From: Collinsella aerofaciens
GTDB taxonomy: Bacteria; Actinomycetota; Coriobacteriia; Coriobacteriales; Coriobacteriaceae
Assembly (NCBI RefSeq): GCF_901212495.1
Contig: NZ_CAAKNY010000037.1
Coordinates: 1 to 39,659 of the forward strand
Length of the DNA stretch: 39,659 bases
Direction of reading: 5' to 3'
Of the stretch, positions 23,916 through 31,979 are shown in pieces. The notes beneath the pieces were generated by a model that was not told the origin of the DNA, did no database searches, and was given only the letters and a program-made list of their open reading frames with translations. Position 1 is the stretch's first letter. The number at the start of each line of letters is the position of its first letter. A program made the translations under genes and the position numbers.

Positions 23916-25076
23916 ATGGAGATCACCAAGGATATCCGCTACATCGGCGTCGATGATCACGACAGCGATCTGTTCGAGGGCCAGTACGACGTGTCCAAGA
24001 ACGGCATGGCATACAACAGCTACGTCATCCTGGGCGAGAAAATCGCCGTCGCAGATTCGGTCGATGGCGATTTTGTTGATGAGTGGCTCGGCAATCTCGA
24101 ATCTGTGCTGGACGGTCGCACGCCCGACTACTTGGTCATCCATCACATGGAGCCCGATCACTCCGCTGGTATCGCCGCCTTTATGGAGCGCTATCCCCAA
24201 GCACAGATTGTGGCAAGCATGGGCGCCTTTCGTATGATGCTCAACTACTTTGGCACCGACTACCCCGAGCGCAAGATGGTCGTCAAAGAGGGCGATATTT
24301 TGGATCTGGGTGGCCACGCCCTAACGTTTGTCGGTGCCCCCAATGTGCACTGGCCCGAGGTGATCTTCTCCTACGAGACCACCGACAAGGTGCTCTTTAG
24401 TGCCGACGGCTTTGGCAAGTTTGGTGCCAACGATATCGAGGACCCCGAGGGTTGGGCCTGCGAGGCACGTCGTTACTACTTTGGTATCGTCGGTAAATTC
24501 GGCAAGTTTGTGCAGGCTGTGCTCAAAAAAACCGCCGATCTGGATATTCAGATTATCTGCCCGCTCCACGGTCCCGTGCTCACCGAGAACCTGGGCTACT
24601 ATATCGACGCCTACAACACCTGGTCGAGCTATCAGCCCGAGGACGAGGGCGTCACGATTGCCTATGCGAGTGTGTACGGCCATCTGAAGACTGCGGTCAA
24701 AGAGCTTGCGTCTGCGCTCGAGGCTCGCGACCAGAAGGTTTTCATCTTTGACCTGGCTCGCGACGACATGTCCGAGGCCGTCGAGGATGCGTTCCGCTAT
24801 GACCGCCTGGTGCTCGCTTCCGTTACCTATCAGGGTGATATCTTCCCGTTCATGAGCACCTTTATCCACACGCTTGCCGAGCACGCCTATCAGAACCGTA
24901 CGGTAGCGCTTGTCGAGGCCGGCTCTTGGGCGCCCGCCGCTGCCAAGGTTATGACCAAGGAGCTCGAGGGCATGAAGGACATTACACTGACGCAAAACAA
25001 GGTGACCGTCTTGGGCTCGCTCAACGACGCTTCGCGTGCTCAGATCGAGGCCCTCGCCGACGAGCTTTCTAAATAG
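23916..25076 (+). CDS. Flavodiiron protein (O2/NO reductase)
   Basis: Flavodiiron proteins reduce oxygen to water or NO to N2O in anaerobes. The 386-residue protein has the core two-domain form: an N-terminal metallo-beta-lactamase-like diiron domain (residues 1-250) with H77-x-E79-x-D81-H82 in VIHHMEPDHS, a His in APNVHWPE, the bridging Asp in LFSADGFG and the last His in ICPLHGPV; and a flavodoxin-like domain (about 258-386) with the FMN loop VTIAYASVYGHLKTAV. No rubredoxin domain is fused. AGGAGG sits about nine bases ahead of ATG 23916. It stands alone between the LacI regulator and mglB, with its own terminator. Its presence fits a strict anaerobe coping with oxygen. Confidence 0.92.
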   Translation: MEITKDIRYIGVDDHDSDLFEGQYDVSKNGMAYNSYVILGEKIAVADSVDGDFVDEWLGNLESVLDGRTPDYLVIHHMEPDHSAGIAAFMERYPQAQIVASMGAFRMMLNYFGTDYPERKMVVKEGDILDLGGHALTFVGAPNVHWPEVIFSYETTDKVLFSADGFGKFGANDIEDPEGWACEARRYYFGIVGKFGKFVQAVLKKTADLDIQIICPLHGPVLTENLGYYIDAYNTWSSYQPEDEGVTIAYASVYGHLKTAVKELASALEARDQKVFIFDLARDDMSEAVEDAFRYDRLVLASVTYQGDIFPFMSTFIHTLAEHAYQNRTVALVEAGSWAPAAAKVMTKELEGMKDITLTQNKVTVLGSLNDASRAQIEALADELSK

Positions 25077-25112
25077 CGACACTTTCGCTTTCGTCGCGAT
25101 AAACCACTACAA

Positions 25113-25152
25113 CCACCACAAAGGGGACAGGCACCTTTGTGGTGGTTTTTGT
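25113..25152 (+). terminator. Terminator after the flavodiiron gene
   Basis: CCACCACAAAGG pairs with CCTTTGTGGTGG (25134-25145) around GGACAGGCA, followed by TTTTTGTTT. The stem-loop core is nearly the same as in the terminator at 30721-30758. Confidence 0.87.
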
Positions 25153-25335
25153 TTAAGGGCAGATGCCGATGATAAAACGCTTGACCGTGTCGTTACCTGC
25201 GGTGACGGCACGGTATTTATTTGTAAAGCACCCTGCTTTACCTTGATTTTTTCAATCTCTCACATACCGTTCGCGTGGCTGTTTCGACCGTTCGGCGTCT
25301 TCGATAAAACTCTGGGTAGTCTTTATTCCACAGGC

Positions 25336-25435
25336 TGTTAACGTACTCAGTAACGACTCGTCCCTGCTGTTGCGCTATGGCAGGGAGCAAGAGCCCGCCG
25401 AGGGGCGAAGGATGTTAGCGCAAACATCTAACATC
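25336..25435 (+). promoter_or_regulatory. mglB control region: GalR-type box and a LacI-type palindrome
   Basis: TGTTAACGTACTC (25336-25348) is identical to the box before galM. ATGTTAGCGCAAACAT at 25412-25427 is an imperfect palindrome centred on GCGC, the general shape of LacI-family operators, and forms part of a longer inverted repeat (GATGTTAG at 25411, CTAACATC at 25428). The 423-bp gap 25077-25499 carries no gene I can support; short frames in it lack homology. Confidence 0.62.
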
Positions 25436-25499
25436 TCCCGGCGCTCGTATTTGGTAGTCAAAGCGCATTAAGGTATGCGCTAAGAAAGGGGAATTCCTC

Positions 25500-26798
25500 A
25501 TGGCACTTTCTCGTCGTCAATTCCTTCAGGCTTGCGGACTCGGCGTGATGAGCGTCGCTACTGCCGGCTCCCTTGCGGGCTGCGGTGGCTCTGGTAGCGA
25601 TGGCGGTGCAGCCGCCGGCGGAAGCGCGAACGCTAAGAAGCCGGTCGTTTTCTACAACCGCCAGCCTTCTAACTCTTCCACCGGCGAGTTGGACATGACT
25701 ACGCTCAAGTGGAACGATGACACCTACTACGTCGGATTTGACGCCAAGCAGGGTGGCGAGCTCGAGGGCCAGATGGTCGTCGAGTACATCAAGGCCCACG
25801 CTGCCGATATCGACCGCAACGGTGACGGCGTCATCGGTTACGTCCTCGCCATCGGTGATGTGGGACACAACGACTCCATCGCTCGTACTCGTGGCTGCCG
25901 CAAGGCCCTGGGCACCGCTGTCGAGAAGGACGGCCAGATTGTTTCCGACCCCGTCGGCACTAACACGGATGGTAAGTCGGACAAGGTCAAGGACGGCGAG
26001 ATCGAGGTCGACGGCAAGAAGTTCAAGATTCGTGAGCTTGCCAGCCAGGAGATGAAGACCTCTGCCGGCGCTACTTGGGACGCCCCGACCGCCGGTAACG
26101 CTCTGTCTGGCACCTGGGCTTCCGCTTTCGGTGAGCAGATTGATATCGTCGTCTCTAACAACGACGGCATGGGCATGTCCATGTACTCCAACTGGGCCAA
26201 GGAGAACAAGGTCCCCGTCTTTGGTTACGACGCCAACTCCGATGCCGTTGCCGCCCTGGGCGACACCGACTTCCCCTATGGTGGCACCATTTCCCAGAAC
26301 CCCGCTGTCCAGGCTTACCTCACCCTGCGTCTGCTCCGCAACTCTCTTGACGGCGTCGACGTCAACACCGGCGTGGGAAAGGCTGACGATGCCGGTAACG
26401 TCATCGCCAAGGACGACTTTAAGTACAGCGAGGAGGATCGCTCCTTCTACGCGATGAACCTCGAGGTTACGGCAGACAACTACAAGGACTTCATGGACCC
26501 GGCGAACACCCTGTACGAGACGGCTCAGGCCCAGCTCGATGAGGGCGATAGCGCCAAGAAGAAGGTCTGGCTGAGCATTTACAACTCCGCCGACAACTTC
26601 CTGGGTTCAACTTACAAGCCGCTGCTCGAGAAGTATGCTCCGCTGCTCAACCTCGATCTCGAAGTTGTCCAGGGCGACGGCCAGAACGAGTCCTCCATTA
26701 CTAACAAGCTTGGTAACCCGGCCGACTTCGATGCCTTTGCCATTAACATGGTTAAGACTGACAACGGCGCTTCTTACACGTCGATTCTTGGCCAGTAG
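25500..26798 (+). CDS. mglB: Galactose/glucose-binding lipoprotein, circularly permuted MglB
   Basis: This is the substrate-binding component of the Mgl transporter, exported and lipid-anchored. Residues 1-28 are a Tat-type lipoprotein signal: SRRQFLQ, a hydrophobic stretch, then LAGC with the lipidated Cys28. A Gly/Ala/Ser tether follows. Residues 47-335 match the E. coli MglB segment from VPVVFFN to its C terminus, and residues 355-432 match the E. coli N-terminal strand region (TIYKYDDNF to LAINLVDP), so the order is swapped. Expected sugar contacts are present: H123, D125, R129, W193, N221, D244, N267, then D365, F367 and N416. The calcium loop survives in part (D105, N107, D109). GAAAGG is the ribosome binding site. 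mglA and mglC follow. Confidence 0.9.
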   Translation: MALSRRQFLQACGLGVMSVATAGSLAGCGGSGSDGGAAAGGSANAKKPVVFYNRQPSNSSTGELDMTTLKWNDDTYYVGFDAKQGGELEGQMVVEYIKAHAADIDRNGDGVIGYVLAIGDVGHNDSIARTRGCRKALGTAVEKDGQIVSDPVGTNTDGKSDKVKDGEIEVDGKKFKIRELASQEMKTSAGATWDAPTAGNALSGTWASAFGEQIDIVVSNNDGMGMSMYSNWAKENKVPVFGYDANSDAVAALGDTDFPYGGTISQNPAVQAYLTLRLLRNSLDGVDVNTGVGKADDAGNVIAKDDFKYSEEDRSFYAMNLEVTADNYKDFMDPANTLYETAQAQLDEGDSAKKKVWLSIYNSADNFLGSTYKPLLEKYAPLLNLDLEVVQGDGQNESSITNKLGNPADFDAFAINMVKTDNGASYTSILGQ

Positions 26799-26833
26799 GC
26801 TGTGATTGCTCGCGAGAGCATGCAAGTATGTTG

Positions 26834-26870
26834 GCAAGGGGGATCAGGAGGCTGCTCCCCCTTGCTTTAT
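26834..26870 (+). terminator. Attenuating terminator between mglB and mglA
   Basis: GCAAGGGGGA (26834-26843) pairs with TCCCCCTTGC (26856-26865), followed by TTTAT. Partial termination here would give more binding protein than ATPase and permease, as is usual in ABC importer operons. Confidence 0.78.
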
Positions 26871-26880
26871 CAGAGACTAT

Positions 26881-26893
26881 GAGTACGTAAACA
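26881..26893. promoter_or_regulatory. GalR-type box before mglA
   Basis: GAGTACGTAAACA is the reverse complement of the TGTTAACGTACTC box with one change. It lies 95 bp before mglA, so a separate regulated promoter for mglAC is possible. Confidence 0.5.
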
Positions 26894-26988
26894 TTTCGTT
26901 ATGGTCTCATATCAGGACGTTCTCCCTATCGTAGCTGCGCAAATAAGGTTGCACGGGGAGGATATCGAGGGAAACGAGGGGTGAATAC

Positions 26989-28494
26989 ATGTCAGACAAG
27001 CAAGACGACATCGTCCTGTCGATCCGAGGGATGAGCAAGACGTTCGGGCGCAACCGCGTACTCGATCACATCGACCTCGACGTCCGCCGCGGCACCGTCA
27101 TGGGCCTGATGGGTGAGAACGGCGCAGGCAAGTCCACGATGATGAAATGCCTGTTCGGCACTTATCAAAAGGACGAGGGTTCCATTTTCCTCGATGGCAA
27201 GGAGGTGAGCTTCTCCGGTCCTAAGGATGCTCTCGAAAACGGCATCGCCATGGTCCACCAGGAGCTCAACCAGTGCCTCGAGCGTAACGTGGTCGATAAC
27301 CTGTTCTTGGGCCGCTATCCGGTTAAGGGCGGCGTGATCGACGAGGCGCGCATGCGCAAAGAGGCTTCGGACCTGTTCCGTCGTCTGGGTATGACCGTCA
27401 ACCTGACCCAGCCCATGAAAAACATGAGTGTCTCTCAGCGCCAGATGGTCGAGATCGCCAAGGCTATGTCCTATAACGCCAAAGTTATCGTTTTGGACGA
27501 GCCTACCAGTTCGCTGATGGCGCAGGAGGTCGATAAGCTGTTCGAGATGATGCGTAAGCTCAAGGAGCAGGGCATCGCTCTGATCTACATCTCGCACAAG
27601 ATGGACGAGATCTTCGAGATCTGCGACGACGTGTCGGTTCTGCGTGACGGTAATCTGGTTATGACCAAGCGCACGAGTGACACCAACATGAATGAGCTCG
27701 TAAGCGCCATGGTCGGCCGTTCGCTGGACAACCGTTTCCCGCCCGTGGATAACATTCCCGGCGACAACGTTCTTTCGGTGCAACACCTGTCCACGAAATT
27801 CGATCCGCACCTGGTGGACATCACCTTCGACGTGCGCAAGGGCGAGATCTTTGGTCTGTACGGTCTGGTCGGTGCCGGACGTACCGAGCTGCTCGAGACG
27901 ATCTTTGGTATTCGTACCCGTGCGGCAGGCCGTGTGTACTTCCGTGACCGCCTGATGAACTTTTCCTCGGCGCGTGACGCCATGGAGCACGGCTTTGCTC
28001 TGATTACCGAGGAGCGCAAGGCAAACGGCCTGTTCCTGAAGGGCGACCTGACGTTTAACACCACCATCGCTAACCTTGATCAGTACAAGAGCGGCCCCGC
28101 GCTGTCCAACGACAAGATGGTTCGCGCGACGAACAAAGAGATCAAGACCATGCATACCAAGTGCATGGGTCCCGATGATCTGATTTCGAGCCTCTCTGGC
28201 GGCAACCAGCAAAAGGTCATTTTTGGTAAGTGGCTTGAGCGCTATCCGCAGGTGTTCCTGATGGACGAGCCCACCCGTGGTATCGATGTTGGCGCTAAGT
28301 ATGAGATTTACCAGCTCATTATCGACATGGCTAAGAAGGGCACTACGGTCATCGTGGTTTCCTCCGAGATGCCCGAGATTCTCGGCATCACCAACCGCAT
28401 TGGCGTCATGTCGAACGGACACCTTTCGGGCATTGTCAACACCAAGGAGACAAACCAGGAAGAGCTGCTCCGTTTGAGTGCCAAGTATCTGTAG
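26989..28494 (+). CDS. mglA: Galactose/methylgalactoside ABC importer ATPase
   Basis: MglA energises galactose and glucose uptake at the inner face of the membrane. The 501 residues form two ABC domains, as in all MglA/RbsA proteins. Domain 1 (about 8-240): Walker A GENGAGKST (38-46), Q-loop HQELNQ, the signature MSVSQRQMVEIAK, Walker B VIVLDEPTSSL. Domain 2 (about 260-495): a degenerate Walker A region GLVGAGRTEL, signature LSGGNQQKV, and Walker B VFLMDEPTRGIDVG. The degenerate second site is normal for this family. GAGGGG lies nine bases ahead of ATG 26989. The stop codon lies immediately before or 18 bp before the start of mglC. Confidence 0.94.
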   Translation: MSDKQDDIVLSIRGMSKTFGRNRVLDHIDLDVRRGTVMGLMGENGAGKSTMMKCLFGTYQKDEGSIFLDGKEVSFSGPKDALENGIAMVHQELNQCLERNVVDNLFLGRYPVKGGVIDEARMRKEASDLFRRLGMTVNLTQPMKNMSVSQRQMVEIAKAMSYNAKVIVLDEPTSSLMAQEVDKLFEMMRKLKEQGIALIYISHKMDEIFEICDDVSVLRDGNLVMTKRTSDTNMNELVSAMVGRSLDNRFPPVDNIPGDNVLSVQHLSTKFDPHLVDITFDVRKGEIFGLYGLVGAGRTELLETIFGIRTRAAGRVYFRDRLMNFSSARDAMEHGFALITEERKANGLFLKGDLTFNTTIANLDQYKSGPALSNDKMVRATNKEIKTMHTKCMGPDDLISSLSGGNQQKVIFGKWLERYPQVFLMDEPTRGIDVGAKYEIYQLIIDMAKKGTTVIVVSSEMPEILGITNRIGVMSNGHLSGIVNTKETNQEELLRLSAKYL

Positions 28495-28512
28495 ATGAAG
28501 GGGATGGAACAC

Positions 28513-30168
28513 ATGCCTACCGTATCCGGTAAGATTCTGTCGGTCGAAGAGGAGACCAAACTCCTCCAACCGATCGACAGCTATGTTAACGAGATTCAGA
28601 AAAAGGTCGATGACCTGCGAGCCGACGGCACCACGCGCATCGTGGAGCTGCAGAGCAGCATTGACGCCACCAAGAACGACCGCGTGCTCACCAAGGCCGA
28701 GCGCGACGAGGCCATTAACAAATTCAAGGCCCAGATGGAGAAGGCCAAGCAGGTCGAGTCTCAGAACAAGGGTCAGATCAACTCGCTCGTTGCCGACGCC
28801 GAGAATTACCTGAAGGCTCATTATGAGTCCGAGTATCTCGCTTCCGTTAAGGCCAGCTGTGCCGCCGAGCGCGAGGCTGCCAAGGCTGCCTATCAAAAGC
28901 AGCTCGCCAAGCTCGAGAAAGAGCACCAGGAGGGCATCGCCGGTATCACCGACCAGGCCGAGATCAAGGAAGAAAAGTACGTCTACAAGAACAAGCAGTT
29001 CGACGCCAAGGTGACTTACCAGCAGGAGCTTCAGCAGATTAAGGATCGTGAGCATGAGGCTTTTGCCTATCGTTATCACCTGATCGACCTGCTGCGCATC
29101 GGCAAGTTTACGTTTGCCGAGAATATGGCTCAGCGCTGGGAGAACTACAAGTACACATTCAACACGCGTACGTTCTTGCTTAACAACGGCCTGTACATCG
29201 CCATTGCGCTCATCTTCATCGCGCTGTGCGCCATCACGCCGGTTGTTAAGGGCACGCAGCTGCTCACGACTCAGAACGTGCTGAACATTTTCCAGCAGGC
29301 TTCGCCCCGTATGTTCTTGGCGCTTGGTGTTGCCGGACTGATTCTCCAGACCGGTACCGACCTGTCGATTGGCCGTATGGTCGGTATGAGTATGGTGGCG
29401 TCTACCATCATCATGCACGCCGGCCCTAACACCGGTACCGTGTTTGGCATCGCTTTCGACTTCTCCACCATGCCCGTCGTGGGCCAGATTATCCTGGCAC
29501 TTGTTGTCTGTGTTGTCCTGTGCACCGCATTTTCTGCCATTGCTGGCTTCTTTACCGCTAAGTTTAAGATGCACTGGTTCATCTCGACGATGGCCAACAT
29601 GCTCATCATCTTCGGCCTCGTCACCTATGCCACCAAGGGTGTGTCCTTCGGTTCGATCAATCCTCTGATTCCCGCCATGGTCACTCCGCGTATTGGCAGC
29701 TTCCCGACGATCATCCTGTGGGCTGTCGCTGCTATCGTGGTCGTGTGGTTCATTTGGAACAAGACCACCTTCGGTAAGAACATGTTCGCCGTCGGCGGCA
29801 ACCCCGAGGCTGCTTCCGTCTCTGGCATCAACGTCTTCGCTGTTTCCATTGGCGCCTTCATTCTCGCCGGCATCCTGTACGGCTTTGGTTCTTGGCTCGA
29901 GTGCATCCGCATGGTCGGTTCTGGCTCCGCTGCTTACGGCCAGGGCTGGGAAATGGACGCTATCGCCGCGTGCGTTGTCGGTGGCGTTTCCTTCACCGGC
30001 GGTATCGGCAAGATTTCCGGCGTCACCGTCGGCGTGCTGATCTTCACCGCTCTTACCTATGCACTGACCATTCTGGGTATTGATACTAACCTACAGTTCG
30101 TGTTCTCCGGCCTGATCATTCTCGTCGCCGTTACGCTCGACTGCCTCAAGTACGTCCAGAAGAAATAG
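28513..30168 (+). CDS. mglC: Galactose ABC importer permease with long N-terminal extension
   Basis: The C-terminal part, from about residue 225, is a standard MglC/RbsC-type permease: NGLYIAIALIFIALCAITPVV as first membrane segment, GTDLSIGRMVGMSM, and the cytoplasmic coupling motif GGNPEAASVSGINV. About 220 residues precede it, whereas E. coli MglC (336 residues) has only a short N terminus. The extension is highly charged, rich in Lys, Glu, Gln and Ala, and reads as helices (EEETKLLQPIDSYVNEIQKK, VLTKAERDEAINKFKAQMEK, AAEREAAKAAYQKQLAKLEK), so a cytoplasmic coiled coil is likely. I chose the ATG at 28513 because AAGGGG lies nine bases ahead; 28495, directly after the mglA stop, is an alternative. 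Confidence 0.92.
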   Translation: MPTVSGKILSVEEETKLLQPIDSYVNEIQKKVDDLRADGTTRIVELQSSIDATKNDRVLTKAERDEAINKFKAQMEKAKQVESQNKGQINSLVADAENYLKAHYESEYLASVKASCAAEREAAKAAYQKQLAKLEKEHQEGIAGITDQAEIKEEKYVYKNKQFDAKVTYQQELQQIKDREHEAFAYRYHLIDLLRIGKFTFAENMAQRWENYKYTFNTRTFLLNNGLYIAIALIFIALCAITPVVKGTQLLTTQNVLNIFQQASPRMFLALGVAGLILQTGTDLSIGRMVGMSMVASTIIMHAGPNTGTVFGIAFDFSTMPVVGQIILALVVCVVLCTAFSAIAGFFTAKFKMHWFISTMANMLIIFGLVTYATKGVSFGSINPLIPAMVTPRIGSFPTIILWAVAAIVVVWFIWNKTTFGKNMFAVGGNPEAASVSGINVFAVSIGAFILAGILYGFGSWLECIRMVGSGSAAYGQGWEMDAIAACVVGGVSFTGGIGKISGVTVGVLIFTALTYALTILGIDTNLQFVFSGLIILVAVTLDCLKYVQKK

Positions 30169-30193
30169 CGATCTTCGCATCTCCGCGTGATAT

Positions 30194-30232
30194 AAAAGGG
30201 GAGCCGGCTGCCATCCTCCGGCCCCCTTTTTT
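30194..30232 (+). terminator. Terminator after mglC
   Basis: AAAAGGGG-ag-CCGG pairs with CCGG-c-CCCCTTTT, ending in TTTTTT (30227-30232), 26 bases after the mglC stop. Confidence 0.82.
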
Positions 30233-30366
30233 AAAGGCGTGGGGTGCAGCTTGTAGTTATTTGGGATTGACGAGTGTGGCGCAAGACTCGGTCGCTATGC
30301 TCGTATTCCAAGTTGATAGCCGTCTTGTCTTGCGGACAAGATTAAAGAGGGAGGCAGGGTTTCCTT

Positions 30367-30660
30367 ATGAAAAAGGTCCTCGTCTGTTGCAACACCGGTG
30401 TGACCACCAGCCTGCTGGTCGCAAAGATTAAGGCCGTCGCCGAGACTCGTGGTCTCGAGATCGAGATCGAAGCATCGCCGATTTCCACCGCCGCCGATCA
30501 TATCAGTGACGCCGATGCCGTTTTGCTGGGGCCGCAGGTCGGTTTTGCCAAAGAGGCTTTTGAGGAAGCCGGTGCCAAAAACGTTCGCGTTATCACCACC
30601 GAGGATTACGCCACGCAGAATGCAAAAAGTATCCTAGACAGTATTGAAAGCATCCTGTAG
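30367..30660 (+). CDS. Stand-alone PTS EIIB, lactose/cellobiose type
   Basis: The 97-residue cytoplasmic protein has the compact EIIB fold. MKKVLVCCNTGVTTSLLVAKIKAVA contains the phosphate-loop cysteine (Cys7 or Cys8) and the CNTG..TS loop, and VLLGPQVGFAKEAFEE is typical of CelA-like EIIB proteins. It should receive phosphate from an EIIA and pass it to a sugar bound by an EIIC, but no EIIC or EIIA gene adjoins; it lies alone between mglC and a terminator. It might complement another permease in the genome, or work as a regulatory phosphocarrier. A 7-base inverted repeat (TCTTGTC / GACAAGA, 30323-30341) lies just upstream. GAGGCAGGG ahead of the ATG may be the ribosome binding site. Confidence 0.85.
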   Translation: MKKVLVCCNTGVTTSLLVAKIKAVAETRGLEIEIEASPISTAADHISDADAVLLGPQVGFAKEAFEEAGAKNVRVITTEDYATQNAKSILDSIESIL

Positions 30661-30720
30661 TCGCAATCCAGCCATGACGGCGTCGCATAGGGGGCCTATC
30701 CCTATGCGACGCCTCATGTT

Positions 30721-30758
30721 CCGCTGCAAAGGGGGCAGGCACCTTTGCGGCGGTTTTT
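30721..30758 (+). terminator. Terminator after the EIIB gene
   Basis: CCGCTGCAAAGG (30721-30732) pairs with CCTTTGCGGCGG (30742-30753), loop GGGCAGGCA, then TTTTTG. It resembles the terminator at 25113. A related CCCCTTTGTGC sequence lies at 30825-30836. Confidence 0.85.
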
Positions 30759-30840
30759 GCTTTGAGGCCCAATTGCCTCGTTGCTATCGACGTTTTGGTT
30801 GAAACCATCACGAAGGTGCACCGTCCCCTTTGTGCTGGAA

Positions 30841-31644
30841 TTAGGCGGCGGCGATGATGAGGTTGGGGTTGGTGCGGTCCGAGATTGCGACGAGGGAAGA
30901 TTCGACGATGCCGTTGGGGTCGTTGTCCATGACGATGGCATCCACGTCGGCAAGCTGCGCAAAACGATACATACCGCGCCCGTCGACCTTGCTGGCATCC
31001 ATAAGCACCACGCTTTTGCGGGCGGCTCCAATCATGGCGGCCTTGGTCTCGGCCATCTGCGGAAAGTCCGTGGTAAAGCCGCAGTCTGGAACAAAAGCGC
31101 CAGGGCACATGACGGCAAGGTCGGCGTGGACCATTTGGAGCGCCTGCATGGTAAGAGGGCCGTACAGATAGCGATGACCCTTGCGCAGCGCGCCTCCCAG
31201 CATGACAACATCGACCGAGGGCATGCTCTCGTCGATGTAATCGGCAATGGTGATGTCGGCCGTGATAACGGTGATGCCGTCGCGCTGGTCGAGGAGCCGG
31301 ACAAACTCAAGAGCGGTGGTGCCCGAGTCAACGAGCAGCGTATCGCCGTCATTGACGAGTTCCATGGCACTTTGAGCGATAGCTTGCTTGGCGGCAACGT
31401 TAACGTTAATACGGCGATCCTGCGTGGAAACGGTCAAGCGCTTGTGGAGCGATACGGCGCCACCATGTGTGCGGCGCAGCTTGCCGGATTCGGCGAGCGC
31501 GTCCAGGTCGGCGCGAGCGGTGACGGAGGACACGCCAAAGGTCTGGGCGATTTCGGCTACCTGTACCGAGGCGTTGTGCTCGAGCATTTCCATGATGGCG
31601 GCGCGACGTTCATCGGCAAATGCACGGTTTGCTACGGGGGCCAT
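30841..31644 (-). CDS. DeoR-family transcriptional regulator
   Basis: The 267-residue protein has a DeoR winged helix (ADERRAAIMEMLEHNASVQVAEIAQTFGVSSVTARADLDALAESGKLRRTHGGAV, residues about 10-63) and the DeoRC phospho-sugar domain (DGDTLLVDSGTTALEFVRLL, VITADITIADYI, VMLGGALRKGHRYLYGPLT, and KSVVLMDASKVDGRGMYRFA). GGAG seven bases ahead supports ATG 31644. It is divergent from the aldolase gene at 31980 and most likely controls it; the inverted repeats at 31702-31759 are candidate operators. It is a distant paralogue of the DeoR protein at 1769. It may sense tagatose or fructose phosphates; that is inference. Confidence 0.9.
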   Translation of the reverse strand: MAPVANRAFADERRAAIMEMLEHNASVQVAEIAQTFGVSSVTARADLDALAESGKLRRTHGGAVSLHKRLTVSTQDRRINVNVAAKQAIAQSAMELVNDGDTLLVDSGTTALEFVRLLDQRDGITVITADITIADYIDESMPSVDVVMLGGALRKGHRYLYGPLTMQALQMVHADLAVMCPGAFVPDCGFTTDFPQMAETKAAMIGAARKSVVLMDASKVDGRGMYRFAQLADVDAIVMDNDPNGIVESSLVAISDRTNPNLIIAAA

Positions 31645-31701
31645 GGCTGCTCCATTCTTGACCGAAATTTGCAGGAATTGTGTTGAGTCTATTTTCGTTC
31701 A

Positions 31702-31759
31702 TTTTCTTTTTTTGTAAGAAAACACCTTTCGATTACTTATCTTTTCTATAAAAGAAAGG
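31702..31759. promoter_or_regulatory. Candidate operators between the DeoR gene and the aldolase gene
   Basis: Three nested inverted repeats: TTTTCTT / AAGAAAA (31702-31722), CCTTTC / GAAAGG (31725-31730, 31754-31759) and CTTTT-CTAT-AAAAG (31741-31754). CTTTC repeats are common in DeoR/AgaR-type operators. The region 31645-31979 is AT-rich and holds no gene. Confidence 0.5.
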
Positions 31760-31979
31760 CGCATAACGCCCAAAATTCAATATCGAACACGCCCACTCGG
31801 CTCCAATTCCTTCCGTTTACTTTTCAAAAACGACTGTATTGACCTGCATGGGCTCAATATCTCGCACGCGCAAAGCCGCTGAATTTCATACAATAAACGC
31901 AGCAAAACACAAGGTAAAACGCCTTGTGAACAACTACGCCCGATGTCCAGATGCGGGCGAGGGAGAGGAGCAAACGCTC

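Noticed and set aside
26992..29574. An 860-codon open frame on the minus strand across mglA and mglC
   Set aside because: It is a shadow of the GC-rich codons of mglA and mglC; its translation has low-complexity character and matches no family, while the plus-strand proteins carry full ABC motifs.
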